DNA of 52,500 bases from positions 43,879 to 96,378 of the forward strand of contig KV908552.1 in the NCBI GenBank assembly GCA_002005505.1, read 5' to 3'. The notes beneath the pieces were generated by a model that saw nothing but the letters and a program-made list of their open reading frames with translations, searched no databases and had not been told where the DNA came from. Position numbers and translations under genes: made by a program. The stretch is from Botryococcus braunii (Eukaryota; Chlorophyta; Trebouxiophyceae). Each line of letters starts with the position of its first letter. Position 1 is the stretch's first letter. Shown in pieces: positions 10,254 to 20,021 of the stretch.

Positions 10254-12539
10254 CGAGGGTCTGGACGTGGCAGGAGGCCAAAGGAGGAACTGGCGTGTCG
10301 CTTCTGCAACGGGACGGGACATTTCTGGAGGGATTGCCTGGAACTGAAGAGGCTGCAAGCTCTACGTGGCACAATGCAAGCTGCAAGTGCGGGCCCAGCT
10401 GCGTGGTGGGGCACTGGAGCTCCTCAGCAACAAGCCAGCTGGTGGGATGCTGGCCAGTCCAGAGGAGGCCCTCCCGTGTCAACCTCACATCCTCCTGGAT
10501 CTGTGTCCACTATCTTCCCCTTCTTCCCAGGCTGGCATCTCCCACCACCACCTCCTCCAGGTGCTGGTGAGCCTATGTTCGTTTCGTTGAATGTGCTTAC
10601 CCCTACATCTCATGGGGCTTGCAGTACCTCGAGGCTGATAGATAGTGGTGCATCGGTGCACCTTGTAAATGATCTGTCTTTACTACACAACCCAGTCATG
10701 CATGCTCAACCCCTCCCTCTTCATTTGGCCACTTCTGATGCCAAAGGAGGGATAGTTGCAACTGGGTCTGTGTGTCTGGTCAATGCCAGACAAGAGGTGT
10801 TTTGGCTGCATAATGTGCAGTGTGTGCCCACTGCACACACTAATCTGATTTCTGTCACAGGAGCCATTCAGGATGGAGCATCATTCCTCACTGACAGTGC
10901 AGGTGGGTACACGACCATGAAAGGCCCAGCAGGCTGGTCTGGTAAGATAGCCAGAGAGCGAGGGCTGTTTTTTTTAGAATGGGTGTGTCCCGTCAAGAGC
11001 CAGCATGATGCGCAGCCACAGTCCAGTCCTCATGTGGCCTCGTATCATGCCAGGAAAGGGCACGTGTGTACAGATCGACTACTGTGGCATGCAAGGTTGG
11101 GGCATCCTGGGGTTAAGAGTATGATAAGGTTGGACAACGAAGACTTGGTCACTGGGATCAATGTGTCCCTTGCTCCATGCTCAGAGTGTTCTCCCCAGTG
11201 TGAGTCATGTATACAAGGGAAACATTCTCGCCCCCCCTTTCCAGCTTCCTCTAGGCCTGCAGAGAGTGTGTTAGATAGAGTGCATGTGGACACTGTGGGT
11301 CCCATTTCACCAGCTGCAATCACGGGAGAGCGTTTTTGGGTTACTGTTGTTGATGAAAAATCCCATCTGATAGCCTCATTGGCAGTGAAGTCGAAAGAAG
11401 CCATTCCCAGGGCCCTCATTGAGCTCTTGAAGTACTGGCAGACATTTCATGCGAAAGTGGTGAAGTGTGTGAGATCTGATCGAGGGACAGAATTTCTGAA
11501 TCAGCAGTTCAAAGAATTTTGTGCTCAGCAGGGCACTAAAATGGAGACCTCAGCTCCATTCACGCCTCAGCAAAATGGACTTGCTGAGCGCATGAATCGG
11601 ACTCTGAAGGAGCGCACAAGGACCCTGTTGGTGCACGCTGCAGCAGACCCTTCCTTGTGGAAGGAGGCACTGGAGTCTGCCACCCTGCTGTACAACGTGG
11701 GCCCCACCACAGGCAGGCCTCTGACCCCTACTGAGATGTTCTATGGGGTAAAGCCTGATGTTGCTTCCTTGCGCACATGGGGCTGTGTGGCACATGTTCA
11801 CATTCCCCCAAGTCAGCGGTCTGTATTTGGACCAAAGACCATTCCAGGCATGTTCACTGGGTATTGCCCACAGTCCAAGGCCTATAGAGTGTACGTAGGC
11901 AATGGTGTATGGAAAGAGAGCAGGGATGTTACATTCCTTGAGCATTTGAGAGGAGGGGAGAGAGTGGGTATGTCTAAGGTGCAACCTGGATCCTCTCAAT
12001 GGCTCTCAGGAGCGTCCTTGCAGGGCACGGGAGGCAATTCCAATGTCCCCAGCTCACCAACAGCCATTCCCATGAATTTTTGGGAAGCAGAGGATGACCC
12101 AGTGGTGGAGTGCAAGCCCACTGGATCTCTTGCTACCACTGCCAGCTCTCCAGGGGATCACAGCAGGCTGAGGAGCTCAGTCGGACCTGTGGCTGGAGCC
12201 CCCAGCAGCCAGGATGGTTCCCCTGCCACTTCAGAGACCTCACAGCAGTCATGGTCAGTGCTGGGCCATCTTCAAAATTTAGCTCGGGGGGGTGCTGAAG
12301 CGCACTCGCAGCTGGACCAACTGCAGAAGATGCAGGAGGGGGTCAGGTTCCAGGGGAAGTCTCAACATAGACTTCCCCCAGGAACCACCCTCACAAGGGA
12401 TCAGCGTTATGAACAGCGCCAGGCTAGGAGGGACTCAGTAGGGGTCCCCATGCATGACCCTGGCTCAGGCCAAGTACTTGTGAGTGAGCCACCCTCGGTA
12501 GGTCTCCCTGATTTGCAGAGGCAGGTTGAGACAGGGGAG
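10254..12539 (+). CDS. Copia gag zinc knuckle, protease and integrase (interrupted by the Gypsy element)
   Basis: The frame continues from the G run. In order it has a CCHC knuckle (CRFCNGTGHFWRDC, codons from 10296), an aspartic protease with active site DSGA near 10641, the GAG-pre-integrase HHCC region (LLWHARLGH), and an integrase core with HVDTVGP, SDRGTEF and PQQNGLAER. The catalytic Asp-Asp-Glu spacing is about 62 and 35 residues, a DD35E core. The Copia C-terminal integrase region follows, then a polar linker. The frame is cut at 12540 by the chromovirus LTR and resumes exactly in register at 20022. Confidence 0.95.
12535..12539. repeat. 5-bp target duplication of the chromovirus, left
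   Basis: GGGAG, repeated at 20017-20021. Confidence 0.95.
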
Positions 12540-13017
12540 TGTAATAACTCAGCGGAATTTATAAGGAAGTAAGGCAGGAGGGGAGCAAGGAACGAGGCGC
12601 GACACGAGGTCCGTCACTTGGGGCAAGCAAGCGTTTACAAGAACCACCCCACCACACAGCTTACCCTTGTGGTTTCTCCAGTTCTGTCCTCTCGTGTTAA
12701 TCTACTCGGCACGCGGGTTCCTAGCCAAGGGACGCCTATGATTCGGACTCGGCCCATGTACGACTTCTGTCCCTCTATCCTTCGTGAGAGCCCTAGATCG
12801 TCCACTCGCTGGCGTGCTAACGGTGACAATTATTGTCATCAAACACACGCAATGACGGAGTGCCAACTATGCATGGCGTAAGCAACCATCACCGACGGAA
12901 GGTGCTACTCTCGTTCGAGCGGCTAACCACGTGGCTCCCACGGGCGTGCAGTATGGCGCCAAAGGGCGTCTCCCGCAAATGTCCCGAAATGCTCGGAAAT
13001 CCTCGCATTCCGTTACA
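12540..13017 (-). repeat. Chromovirus 3' LTR (478 bp)
   Basis: On the plus strand it runs from TGTAATAACTCAGCGG to CCTCGCATTCCGTTACA. Same length and, by eye, same sequence as 19539-20016. The Copia integrase frame runs 33 bp into it before a stop. Confidence 0.95.
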
Positions 13018-13030
13018 TTATCCCCCCCTT
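13018..13030 (-). promoter_or_regulatory. Chromovirus polypurine tract
   Basis: On the minus strand AAGGGGGGGA followed by TAA directly precedes the 3' LTR, the expected site for plus-strand DNA priming. Confidence 0.8.
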
Positions 13031-14047
13031 AGTCCTTTGCATGTCCTCATGCAAACCCACTCGAGGATTTTCACTGAGAAGAACAACCAGAGAAACCGGT
13101 AAACTGGACGGCCCAAACCTCCAACTGCCGTCTGACCCCTGCCGAATTGGTGGTTCATGGGGTCCCCACTTCCAATGTATAATATCTCCAAGTAAACACT
13201 TCCTTGCCATTTATTTTTTTTTTTTATGGCTTTTCCAGGACACTAGGTAGACTTGCGTCTAATCTTATTCGAAGAACAAACATGAAGAAATAAACGTTCA
13301 AACATGAAAAACAAGTGTCCCAATTTCCCAAGTCCAAGAGAACATAAAAATCTAATCCAAAAACATACAACACAAAAGAATAATTAAAGTGCTTAAGTCC
13401 AAAAAGTAGGGAACTTCCATGGAGAGGTTCCATGCTCCCAATGAGTCCCGTTCCCGTAATGGATGATCCCAAGTCAACATACTGTACAAATCCGCATAAG
13501 GTACATATTCCAGTTCATGCCGAACGACTCGGGTTGCGTTGGCTCTGAACCATGATCCAAAAGGAACAAACAAACAAACAAAGAAACAAAGTCCAACGTT
13601 CCCAAAAGTCCCAACAACACAAATTTCCAAGGTCCAAGATCCAAGAGAGTCCAAGTCCCCCCTATTGACATAGACAGTCCATGCCAGTCACATAGAAGAA
13701 TCCTCAATCCCTCTCCAATTTCCAAGTCCCTTCTAGTCACATAGTCCACCAATCACAAGAAAAGTGCCCAGGATCCACAACTGATTGCTTGTGCTAGCAG
13801 GTGTACTCCCCCCCCACCTATCCAAAGCGTGCAGACTCCGGGCTGCAACATGCCATGGTGTGTGACATCTGTCCACCCACACCGGAGTGGGCGACCCACT
13901 CCCAATCCCATCCCGAGGGGGTGCACACATTTGCAATCATACCACCGGCTTGTCTGTGCAGATCCTTGCGTACCCGACAAGGACTCCCTCCTAAAGAGAG
14001 CAAAGACAAGGTAACCGACCGGAGGAGCGGGCAGCAGGGGGAAAGCC
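13031..14047 (-). other. Chromovirus 3' untranslated region
   Basis: About 1 kb between the pol stop and the polypurine tract with no supported gene. Between about 13310 and 13740 (plus strand) a CCAAGTCC/TCCAA core recurs many times in loose spacing, a weak diffuse repeat. The open frames here are interrupted and lack known motifs. Confidence 0.6.
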
Positions 14048-17000
14048 TCAAACGGCCGTCTCGCCCCACTTGGGCGGGCCCAACTCCTGGTGACGGTGGT
14101 AGGCGTTGATGGTGTCCTTTGCGTGGTCGAACATGTCCAAGGGCTCCCAGTCGTCTCCGACGTCGTAACCTGACCACAGTACCCAGTATTGGTAGGCTGG
14201 GGTACCGTCCGGGAAGTGGAGGGCCCGGTTCCCCTTCATCAAGGGACGGTGACCAAGGATGCCGTCCACGACGTACTCGGCATTCTCCGTGCCGTCATCG
14301 CCCTTGACCATGCGTGGTCCCGGCTGGTATTTGTAAATGCTGAGGCGGTCTGGGTTACGTGGCCCCTTGTAGAGGTCCACATATTCCACGTTTATGCGTG
14401 GGTGAAACTTCAGGGCGGCGGGGACGTCCAGCTCAACAGAGTTGGGATGGACGGCAGTGACCCGGAAGGGTCCAATCCGGCGCCTGGCAAGCTTTATGTA
14501 CTTCTGCGACGTCAGGGCGGCTGGGAACTTCGTCCGAAGGAGAACAAGGTCCCCCTTCTTATAGATCACAGCCCGGCGGTGGCGGTTCGCCTGGGCCGCC
14601 TGCCGCTCCTGAGCTGCAGCCAAAAACTTCCGTGCAAGAGTAAGGGAGTCTTGCATCTTCCGGAGGAAAAGATCTGCCCGATCTGCTTTCCCCCCCTCCA
14701 TGTGTCCCATAGCAAATGGAATGTTTGGATCCTGTCCATATGTCAAGCGGAACGGTGTGGTGTTGATCGAGGCTTGCCATGTATTGTTATAGGCGAACTC
14801 TGCAACAGCCAGATGGTTTTCCCATTCTTTAGGCTTATCCCAAACATAATGTTTGAGGTAGTCCTCAAGAATCCTGTTAACCCGTTCCGTTTGTCCGTCA
14901 GATTGTGGGTGATAGGCTGTAGACCGTGCAGGTTTGCAGCCTGTTAAATTTAGGAGTATATCCATAAATTTACTCACAAACTTAGGATCCCTATCCGACA
15001 CAAGTTCCTCTGGAAATCCGTGGTATCTCCAGACTTTATCCCTTAGCAAAACTGCTACATCATATGAGTCAGCTTTTGTGGTGGTGGGCACAAAGTGAGC
15101 ACACTTACTTAACCGGTCCACCACAACCCATATGGCATCATTCCCGTTTGCACTCCGTGGCAACCCCGTTATGAAATCCATGGAAATGCTTTGCCATTTC
15201 CTAGTCGGGATTTGCAAGGGGTGAAGGAGGCCTGCGGGCAACTTGTTTGAAGCTTTGACCCTTTGACAAGAATCACAGTAGGCAACATATTCCCGCACGT
15301 CCTCTGTCATTCCCGGCCACCACCATTCCCGTTTCACCAGTTCATACATCTTGGCAAAACCAGGGTGTCCCACATACAAAGGTTCATGCAATGCCTTGAG
15401 TATATCTTGTCTTAGGTTTCTCCCCACGACTCCTTCCCCATCCTTCACCTCATAATGCCCTGGGACATACTTCCGTCCCTCCTTCCCATATTCCCATATC
15501 CCATTCCTGAAATGCACCTTCCTTTTGTTCGACCTCTTTCCCAACCACTCATCATCCATGTATGCCCTTTTTACCAACTCCAGGAAGGGTTCACACGTGT
15601 CAAGCTGCTGGGTGACTCCGCTCGGGCGGGCCCTCCCGCCGGAGTCCATTGCGACCCGGGGCTTGACACTCCTGAGCTCGGGCTCCGCTGGCTCGACGTT
15701 GCGTCGGAGCTGCCTGGCCGCGAGGATTGGGATCCTGGACAAGGCATCTGCGACGTTAGTCTTGCCTGGCTCCCAAACCCAGAGTATGTCAAACTCCTGC
15801 AATCGCTCAGCCCACCTAGCTCTTCTCGGGCTAAGTCCTGCCTGTTGTTGCAAAAAGGTATTACACTTATGGTCAGTGGTTACGGTGACTGGTTTTCCTA
15901 ACACATAACATCGCCATTCCTGTAGAGCATACACTACAGCCAGCAATTCCCTTTCCGTAGCAGAATAGTTACGCTCTGCACTATTCAACTTTTTGCTATA
16001 GTATGCTACTACTTTCCCGTCCTGCATGAGAACTGCTCCCACCCCAAAATCACTTGCATCACATGTCACTTGGAATGGTTTCCGAAGATCAGGTAGTGAT
16101 AAGATAGGGGCCTCTACCAAAGCAGTCTTCAATGCTGAAAAAGATTCCTCCTGTTCCAATTCCCATTCCCATGCCCTCTTGCTGCTTGACAACTTTGTCA
16201 AGGGAGCAGCGATGGCACTGAAGTCCCTGATAAACTTCCTGAAGTAGTTTGCAAGGCCTAGAAACCTACGGACATCCGTGGTGTTTTTGGGTACGGGCCA
16301 TTCCTTGACTACTTCCACCTTTTGTGGGTCCACCTTTAATCCATCCCTTCCAATGATATGCCCCAAGTATCGAAGTTCAGAACGCATGAACTCACACTTG
16401 GGTAGCTTGGCAAAGAGTTGCTTCTCTCGCAAGCGAGCGAAGACTTTTTCCAAATGAACATAATGCATGTTTTCATCCTTGCTGAAAATGAGCACATCAT
16501 CCAAATAGACAACGACAAATCCCTCCCGAATGAAATCATGGAAGATTTCATTCATCAGCCGCTGAAAAGTGGCCGGAGCATTCGTTAAACCAAAGGGGAG
16601 CACCAGAAACTCGTACAACCCGAATGGTGTTCTAAATGCTGTCTTTGGGATATCTTCTTCTTTAAGCCGGACCTGATGGTATCCGCTCAATAAGTCCAGG
16701 CTGGAGAAGACCTTTGCTCCTTTGAGCCTATCAAGCAAATCATCAATCCGGGGCAAGGGGTACCTATCCGGAATGGTAATCTGGTTGACAGCTCTATAAT
16801 CAATTACCATCCTATAAGTTCCTTCCTTCTTTTTAACAAAAAGAACAGGAGATGCATAAGGTGAGTGACTGGGCCGGATGTGCCCTAATGCGAGAAGCTC
16901 ATCCACTGTTTTAGTACACTCTTCCATTTCTATAGAAGATAAACGATAAGCAGGCTTATTAGGAGGTACAGAGCCAGGTTGTATCCTGATGGTGTGATAC

Positions 17001-18154
17001 ACCTGTCTATGCGGTGGCAATCCTGGCAAACCTTGAGGAAACAAATCACTGTACTCCCTAAGGAGCACCCCCAATTGTTCCGGTTTGCCCTTCAACACCT
17101 CCTCCAGTCCCAAGGATCCCGTGAACTTACCCGACGACGACGTTGGCTTCTCCTCCTCCCCCTCCATTATCCCCTCTTCCTCCCCCTCCACTAGGGGTTC
17201 CGAGAATAATTCCGGGACCGGCCCGCCCTGGGTACCCGGTCCCGTGGAGTTGGTTGATGAGGTGCCTGATTCGTCGTCGGAGGGATCGAGCCCGTTTTCC
17301 TCCAGGGATGACTCCTGCTCATCCCATGCATACTCTTCAGGTCTCATGACAACATTCAACAGACAAAGTCTCCATTGATCTACTTTGTTCTTCCCCTTCC
17401 TCACTATGTTCATACCCCATTGCAACGTGCAGGGTAAGACTTTCCTGTGAGGGTCCAACGTTACCCACTTCCCTTGATGTTTTATTTGTGCCTTTCCAAC
17501 CCCAACACTGACTGTGGCCTCCCTTAGAGACATCCAGTCTTGTCCCAGAATGAGGTCCACCCCCTCCATAATAGAATCACATACAAAGAAAGTATGGCGG
17601 GTGACTACCGAAGGGGTGAACCTAACACTAAGGTCAACCTTCCCCTTGGTTTCAGACAAGGACCCATCTGCAAGGACTACTGTTGTTGCTTCCTTGTGAT
17701 ACCTAAGCCCTTGTAGTACTTTGCCTCGGACAAAAGAATGGGTAGCCCCAGTGTCCATGAGTGCACGAAACTCCATGCCTCGAACAGTAACGGCAAAAGT
17801 CAGGTTGAGTGGTGAGAGATTTCCCACATGCCCTACATGACAAGATGGTTGTGGCATGACACATGCAAGCACAAATGAAAAAGGAAATATTCCTGCCTTG
17901 CCCGAGAACATGAATTGTTCTCCCCTACATCCCCGAGCAAGAACTTTTAGTTTGGCCTTTGTCCTGTACTCTAAGAAAAACCTCCTGCTTTTCCAGACTT
18001 TTTGGCTAACAACAAAGCAGGCACCAAGGCTGGGATCATGTTTTCTCTTTGCAAAGAAATCATGCAAGCAAGCCTCTGCACAATTTTTCTTAGGTACTAC
18101 CAACTCAAAGGGTTCAGAGAGTGAAGACAAATAGGCCAAACAATGGGGATCCAT
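14048..18154 (-). CDS. Chromovirus Pol: protease, RT, RNase H, integrase, chromodomain (1368 aa)
   Basis: One uninterrupted frame. The aspartic protease has DTGA at residues 134-137 and LILGQDW near 201. Reverse transcriptase spans about 390-610, with the catalytic YLDD at 550-553. RNase H starts with TCDAS near 697 and ends with ADALSR near 802. The integrase zinc finger is H923, H930, C960, C963. The integrase core is D993, D1054, E1090, giving DD35E. A GPF module follows at about 1228, then a C-terminal chromodomain at about 1293-1354 (EYVVDGIL, YWVLWSGY, WEPLDMF). The chromodomain marks this as a chromovirus and would steer integration to histone-marked chromatin. The first ATG is used as start, but the frame is the same as gag, separated from it by one TGA, so expression as a Gag-Pol fusion is likely. 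Confidence 0.97.
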   Translation of the reverse strand: MDPHCLAYLSSLSEPFELVVPKKNCAEACLHDFFAKRKHDPSLGACFVVSQKVWKSRRFFLEYRTKAKLKVLARGCRGEQFMFSGKAGIFPFSFVLACVMPQPSCHVGHVGNLSPLNLTFAVTVRGMEFRALMDTGATHSFVRGKVLQGLRYHKEATTVVLADGSLSETKGKVDLSVRFTPSVVTRHTFFVCDSIMEGVDLILGQDWMSLREATVSVGVGKAQIKHQGKWVTLDPHRKVLPCTLQWGMNIVRKGKNKVDQWRLCLLNVVMRPEEYAWDEQESSLEENGLDPSDDESGTSSTNSTGPGTQGGPVPELFSEPLVEGEEEGIMEGEEEKPTSSSGKFTGSLGLEEVLKGKPEQLGVLLREYSDLFPQGLPGLPPHRQVYHTIRIQPGSVPPNKPAYRLSSIEMEECTKTVDELLALGHIRPSHSPYASPVLFVKKKEGTYRMVIDYRAVNQITIPDRYPLPRIDDLLDRLKGAKVFSSLDLLSGYHQVRLKEEDIPKTAFRTPFGLYEFLVLPFGLTNAPATFQRLMNEIFHDFIREGFVVVYLDDVLIFSKDENMHYVHLEKVFARLREKQLFAKLPKCEFMRSELRYLGHIIGRDGLKVDPQKVEVVKEWPVPKNTTDVRRFLGLANYFRKFIRDFSAIAAPLTKLSSSKRAWEWELEQEESFSALKTALVEAPILSLPDLRKPFQVTCDASDFGVGAVLMQDGKVVAYYSKKLNSAERNYSATERELLAVVYALQEWRCYVLGKPVTVTTDHKCNTFLQQQAGLSPRRARWAERLQEFDILWVWEPGKTNVADALSRIPILAARQLRRNVEPAEPELRSVKPRVAMDSGGRARPSGVTQQLDTCEPFLELVKRAYMDDEWLGKRSNKRKVHFRNGIWEYGKEGRKYVPGHYEVKDGEGVVGRNLRQDILKALHEPLYVGHPGFAKMYELVKREWWWPGMTEDVREYVAYCDSCQRVKASNKLPAGLLHPLQIPTRKWQSISMDFITGLPRSANGNDAIWVVVDRLSKCAHFVPTTTKADSYDVAVLLRDKVWRYHGFPEELVSDRDPKFVSKFMDILLNLTGCKPARSTAYHPQSDGQTERVNRILEDYLKHYVWDKPKEWENHLAVAEFAYNNTWQASINTTPFRLTYGQDPNIPFAMGHMEGGKADRADLFLRKMQDSLTLARKFLAAAQERQAAQANRHRRAVIYKKGDLVLLRTKFPAALTSQKYIKLARRRIGPFRVTAVHPNSVELDVPAALKFHPRINVEYVDLYKGPRNPDRLSIYKYQPGPRMVKGDDGTENAEYVVDGILGHRPLMKGNRALHFPDGTPAYQYWVLWSGYDVGDDWEPLDMFDHAKDTINAYHRHQELGPPKWGETAV

Positions 18155-18166
18155 GACCCTTGCGAG

Positions 18167-19432
18167 TCAAGTTTTGGGTTTCCCCTTCCCTTTCCCCTTC
18201 CACTTCCCTCTTCCCTTTCCTTTCCCTTGCCAATTACCTTGCCCTCCTTGAGGTGGTGGAAGCCCTCCTTGCACTGGTGCCACCACTGGTGGGGCCTGTG
18301 GTGCAGAGGGAAAGTAACCCGGTTGAAAGACTGGTGGTTGGAACCCTCCCGCTTTAGCTTTAGCAGCCAACCACTCCCTTTTCAACTGACATTGCCATGC
18401 TTCATGGCCCAACTGTTTGCAAAAGTAACACTCCCTATTAACGGGGATGACCTTCCGAGAGTCCAACTTTCCTCCCTTCCCTGGTGCACCAGGGGGTCCT
18501 CCAACAGCTCCCCAGAAGGGTGGTGACCCTTGAACTTCCTCTGGGATATGAGCTGCACCAAGATTGGTGTGGAAGTTTGATAGTGTCCTCCTCTTGGGGG
18601 GACCTCCCTGTGCATCCCCATGGGCACTCTTGAAACCACCTTCATACTTGACCACAAAGGAGCACAAGTCATCCAGGTCTGTGAAGGGTTTCCCTGTCCC
18701 GGGGTTGATGGTACTAGCCAATCTTAACTGCACATTAAGACCCTTCATGAATAAGTGCAACTTATCCTGCTCTACCATTTCATATTCCACCTCAATATCC
18801 GAAAGCAAAGCAACAAATCTTTCAATGTACCTCTCCACACTTTCATTTCCCTGGTAGACTTTGTCAAGCTTTTGTCTTGCTATTGCTACTGTGTCAGTGG
18901 CATCATATCTTTTGGACATAAAAGCTTTAAAGTCTTCCCACTCTATGGCATCTTCCTCTCCTCCCTCTTTTTCCCACTTACGCACAAAAGCATCCCACAC
19001 TTTAAGAGGTCTTTCTTCCAAGTGTTGAACTGCCAAAGCAACCCACTTAGCATCAGGCACGTTTGTGAGTTTAGCATATGATGCCAATTTCCGTGCAAAA
19101 AACATAAAACTTCCACGTTTTCCGTTAAAGAGAGAAGGAGGGGCAGCACGCACTTGCACCGGTTTGATGATCGGTGCTTGGGCCTCAGCCTGCCGAGCCT
19201 CCAACTTTTGTTCGACTAACGTGTTAATGTATTCTTCAATTTCATCCTTTGACAAGGGGCGTTTCTTCCTTTTGCCTTCCGATCCCTCGGTTGTGGGGGC
19301 GATCGGGTTCATGGAATCAACGTCCTCTTCCAACAAGTCCGTCACTTCAATTCCTTCCTTCAAAGAACCTTCCACAAGCCTTCGGTCTTCTTCAGATAGG
19401 TTTTTAAACCTATCGGATCCCACCGAGCTCAT
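18167..19432 (-). CDS. Chromovirus Gag (421 aa)
   Basis: ATG at 19432, stop TGA at 18169-18167. An acidic N-terminus is followed by the retrotransposon gag (capsid-like) region at about residues 105-265 and a CCHC zinc knuckle (C335, C338, H343, C348; CYFCKQLGHEAWQC). The tail is very basic, Gly/Lys-rich, with repeated GKGKGK, probably RNA binding. Gag assembles particles and packages RNA. The stop is followed in the same frame by CTC GCA AGG GTC and then the pol ATG, so readthrough of TGA would give Gag-Pol. Confidence 0.95.
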   Translation of the reverse strand: MSSVGSDRFKNLSEEDRRLVEGSLKEGIEVTDLLEEDVDSMNPIAPTTEGSEGKRKKRPLSKDEIEEYINTLVEQKLEARQAEAQAPIIKPVQVRAAPPSLFNGKRGSFMFFARKLASYAKLTNVPDAKWVALAVQHLEERPLKVWDAFVRKWEKEGGEEDAIEWEDFKAFMSKRYDATDTVAIARQKLDKVYQGNESVERYIERFVALLSDIEVEYEMVEQDKLHLFMKGLNVQLRLASTINPGTGKPFTDLDDLCSFVVKYEGGFKSAHGDAQGGPPKRRTLSNFHTNLGAAHIPEEVQGSPPFWGAVGGPPGAPGKGGKLDSRKVIPVNRECYFCKQLGHEAWQCQLKREWLAAKAKAGGFQPPVFQPGYFPSAPQAPPVVAPVQGGLPPPQGGQGNWQGKGKGRGKWKGKGKGKPKT

Positions 19433-19538
19433 CTACGCGACGCATCCCAAAGTTAGATCCTTACATCGGCATCTGCCAACTTCCAACAACTTGAGCGAAA
19501 ACCACAAAGGATTGATAACGGCTTTCGCCGATACCAAA
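19433..19538 (-). promoter_or_regulatory. Chromovirus leader with primer-binding site
   Basis: On the minus strand the LTR is followed by TT and then TGGTATCGGCGAAAGCCG. The first seven bases, TGGTATC, match the usual initiator tRNA-Met primer site of plant Gypsy elements, but the rest does not. CGGC-GAAA-GCCG is a small GNRA-type hairpin. The primer tRNA is therefore uncertain. Confidence 0.5.
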
Positions 19539-20016
19539 TGTAATAACTCAGCGGAATTTATAAGGAAGTAAGGCAGGAGGGGAGCAAGGAACGAGGCGCG
19601 ACACGAGGTCCGTCACTTGGGGCAAGCAAGCGTTTACAAGAACCACCCCACCACACAGCTTACCCTTGTGGTTTCTCCAGTTCTGTCCTCTCGTGTTAAT
19701 CTACTCGGCACGCGGGTTCCTAGCCAAGGGACGCCTATGATTCGGACTCGGCCCATGTACGACTTCTGTCCCTCTATCCTTCGTGAGAGCCCTAGATCGT
19801 CCACTCGCTGGCGTGCTAACGGTGACAATTATTGTCATCAAACACACGCAATGACGGAGTGCCAACTATGCATGGCGTAAGCAACCATCACCGACGGAAG
19901 GTGCTACTCTCGTTCGAGCGGCTAACCACGTGGCTCCCACGGGCGTGCAGTATGGCGCCAAAGGGCGTCTCCCGCAAATGTCCCGAAATGCTCGGAAATC
20001 CTCGCATTCCGTTACA
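19539..20016 (-). repeat. Chromovirus 5' LTR (478 bp)
   Basis: Matches 12540-13017 in length and, by eye, in sequence. It contains the promoter for the minus-strand element; I could not point to a specific TATA box. Confidence 0.95.
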
Positions 20017-20021
20017 GGGAG
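20017..20021. repeat. 5-bp target duplication of the chromovirus, right
   Basis: GGGAG, identical to 12535-12539. Confidence 0.95.

Larger units (their letters stand above)
12540..20016 (-). mobile_element. Ty3/Gypsy chromovirus, complete, nested in the Copia
   Basis: A 7477-bp element on the minus strand with 478-bp LTRs (12540-13017 and 19539-20016), TG/CA ends, GGGAG target duplications, and intact gag and pol in Gypsy order (protease, reverse transcriptase, RNase H, integrase, chromodomain). The two LTRs look identical by eye, so the insertion is very recent and later than that of the Copia host. All key motifs are intact, so it could be an active copy. Confidence 0.97.

Noticed and set aside
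10240..10260. Programmed +1 frameshift between Copia gag and pol
   Set aside because: Copia elements normally use one fused frame, and two further frame breaks in homopolymers downstream show the same kind of one-base indel. Error or mutation is simpler.
12618..13102. ORFs within the chromovirus LTRs (also 19617-20044)
   Set aside because: They occur in both LTRs because the LTRs match. They are short and have no motifs.
14189..14947. 252-codon plus-strand ORF
   Set aside because: It is the antisense shadow of the chromovirus integrase and chromodomain.
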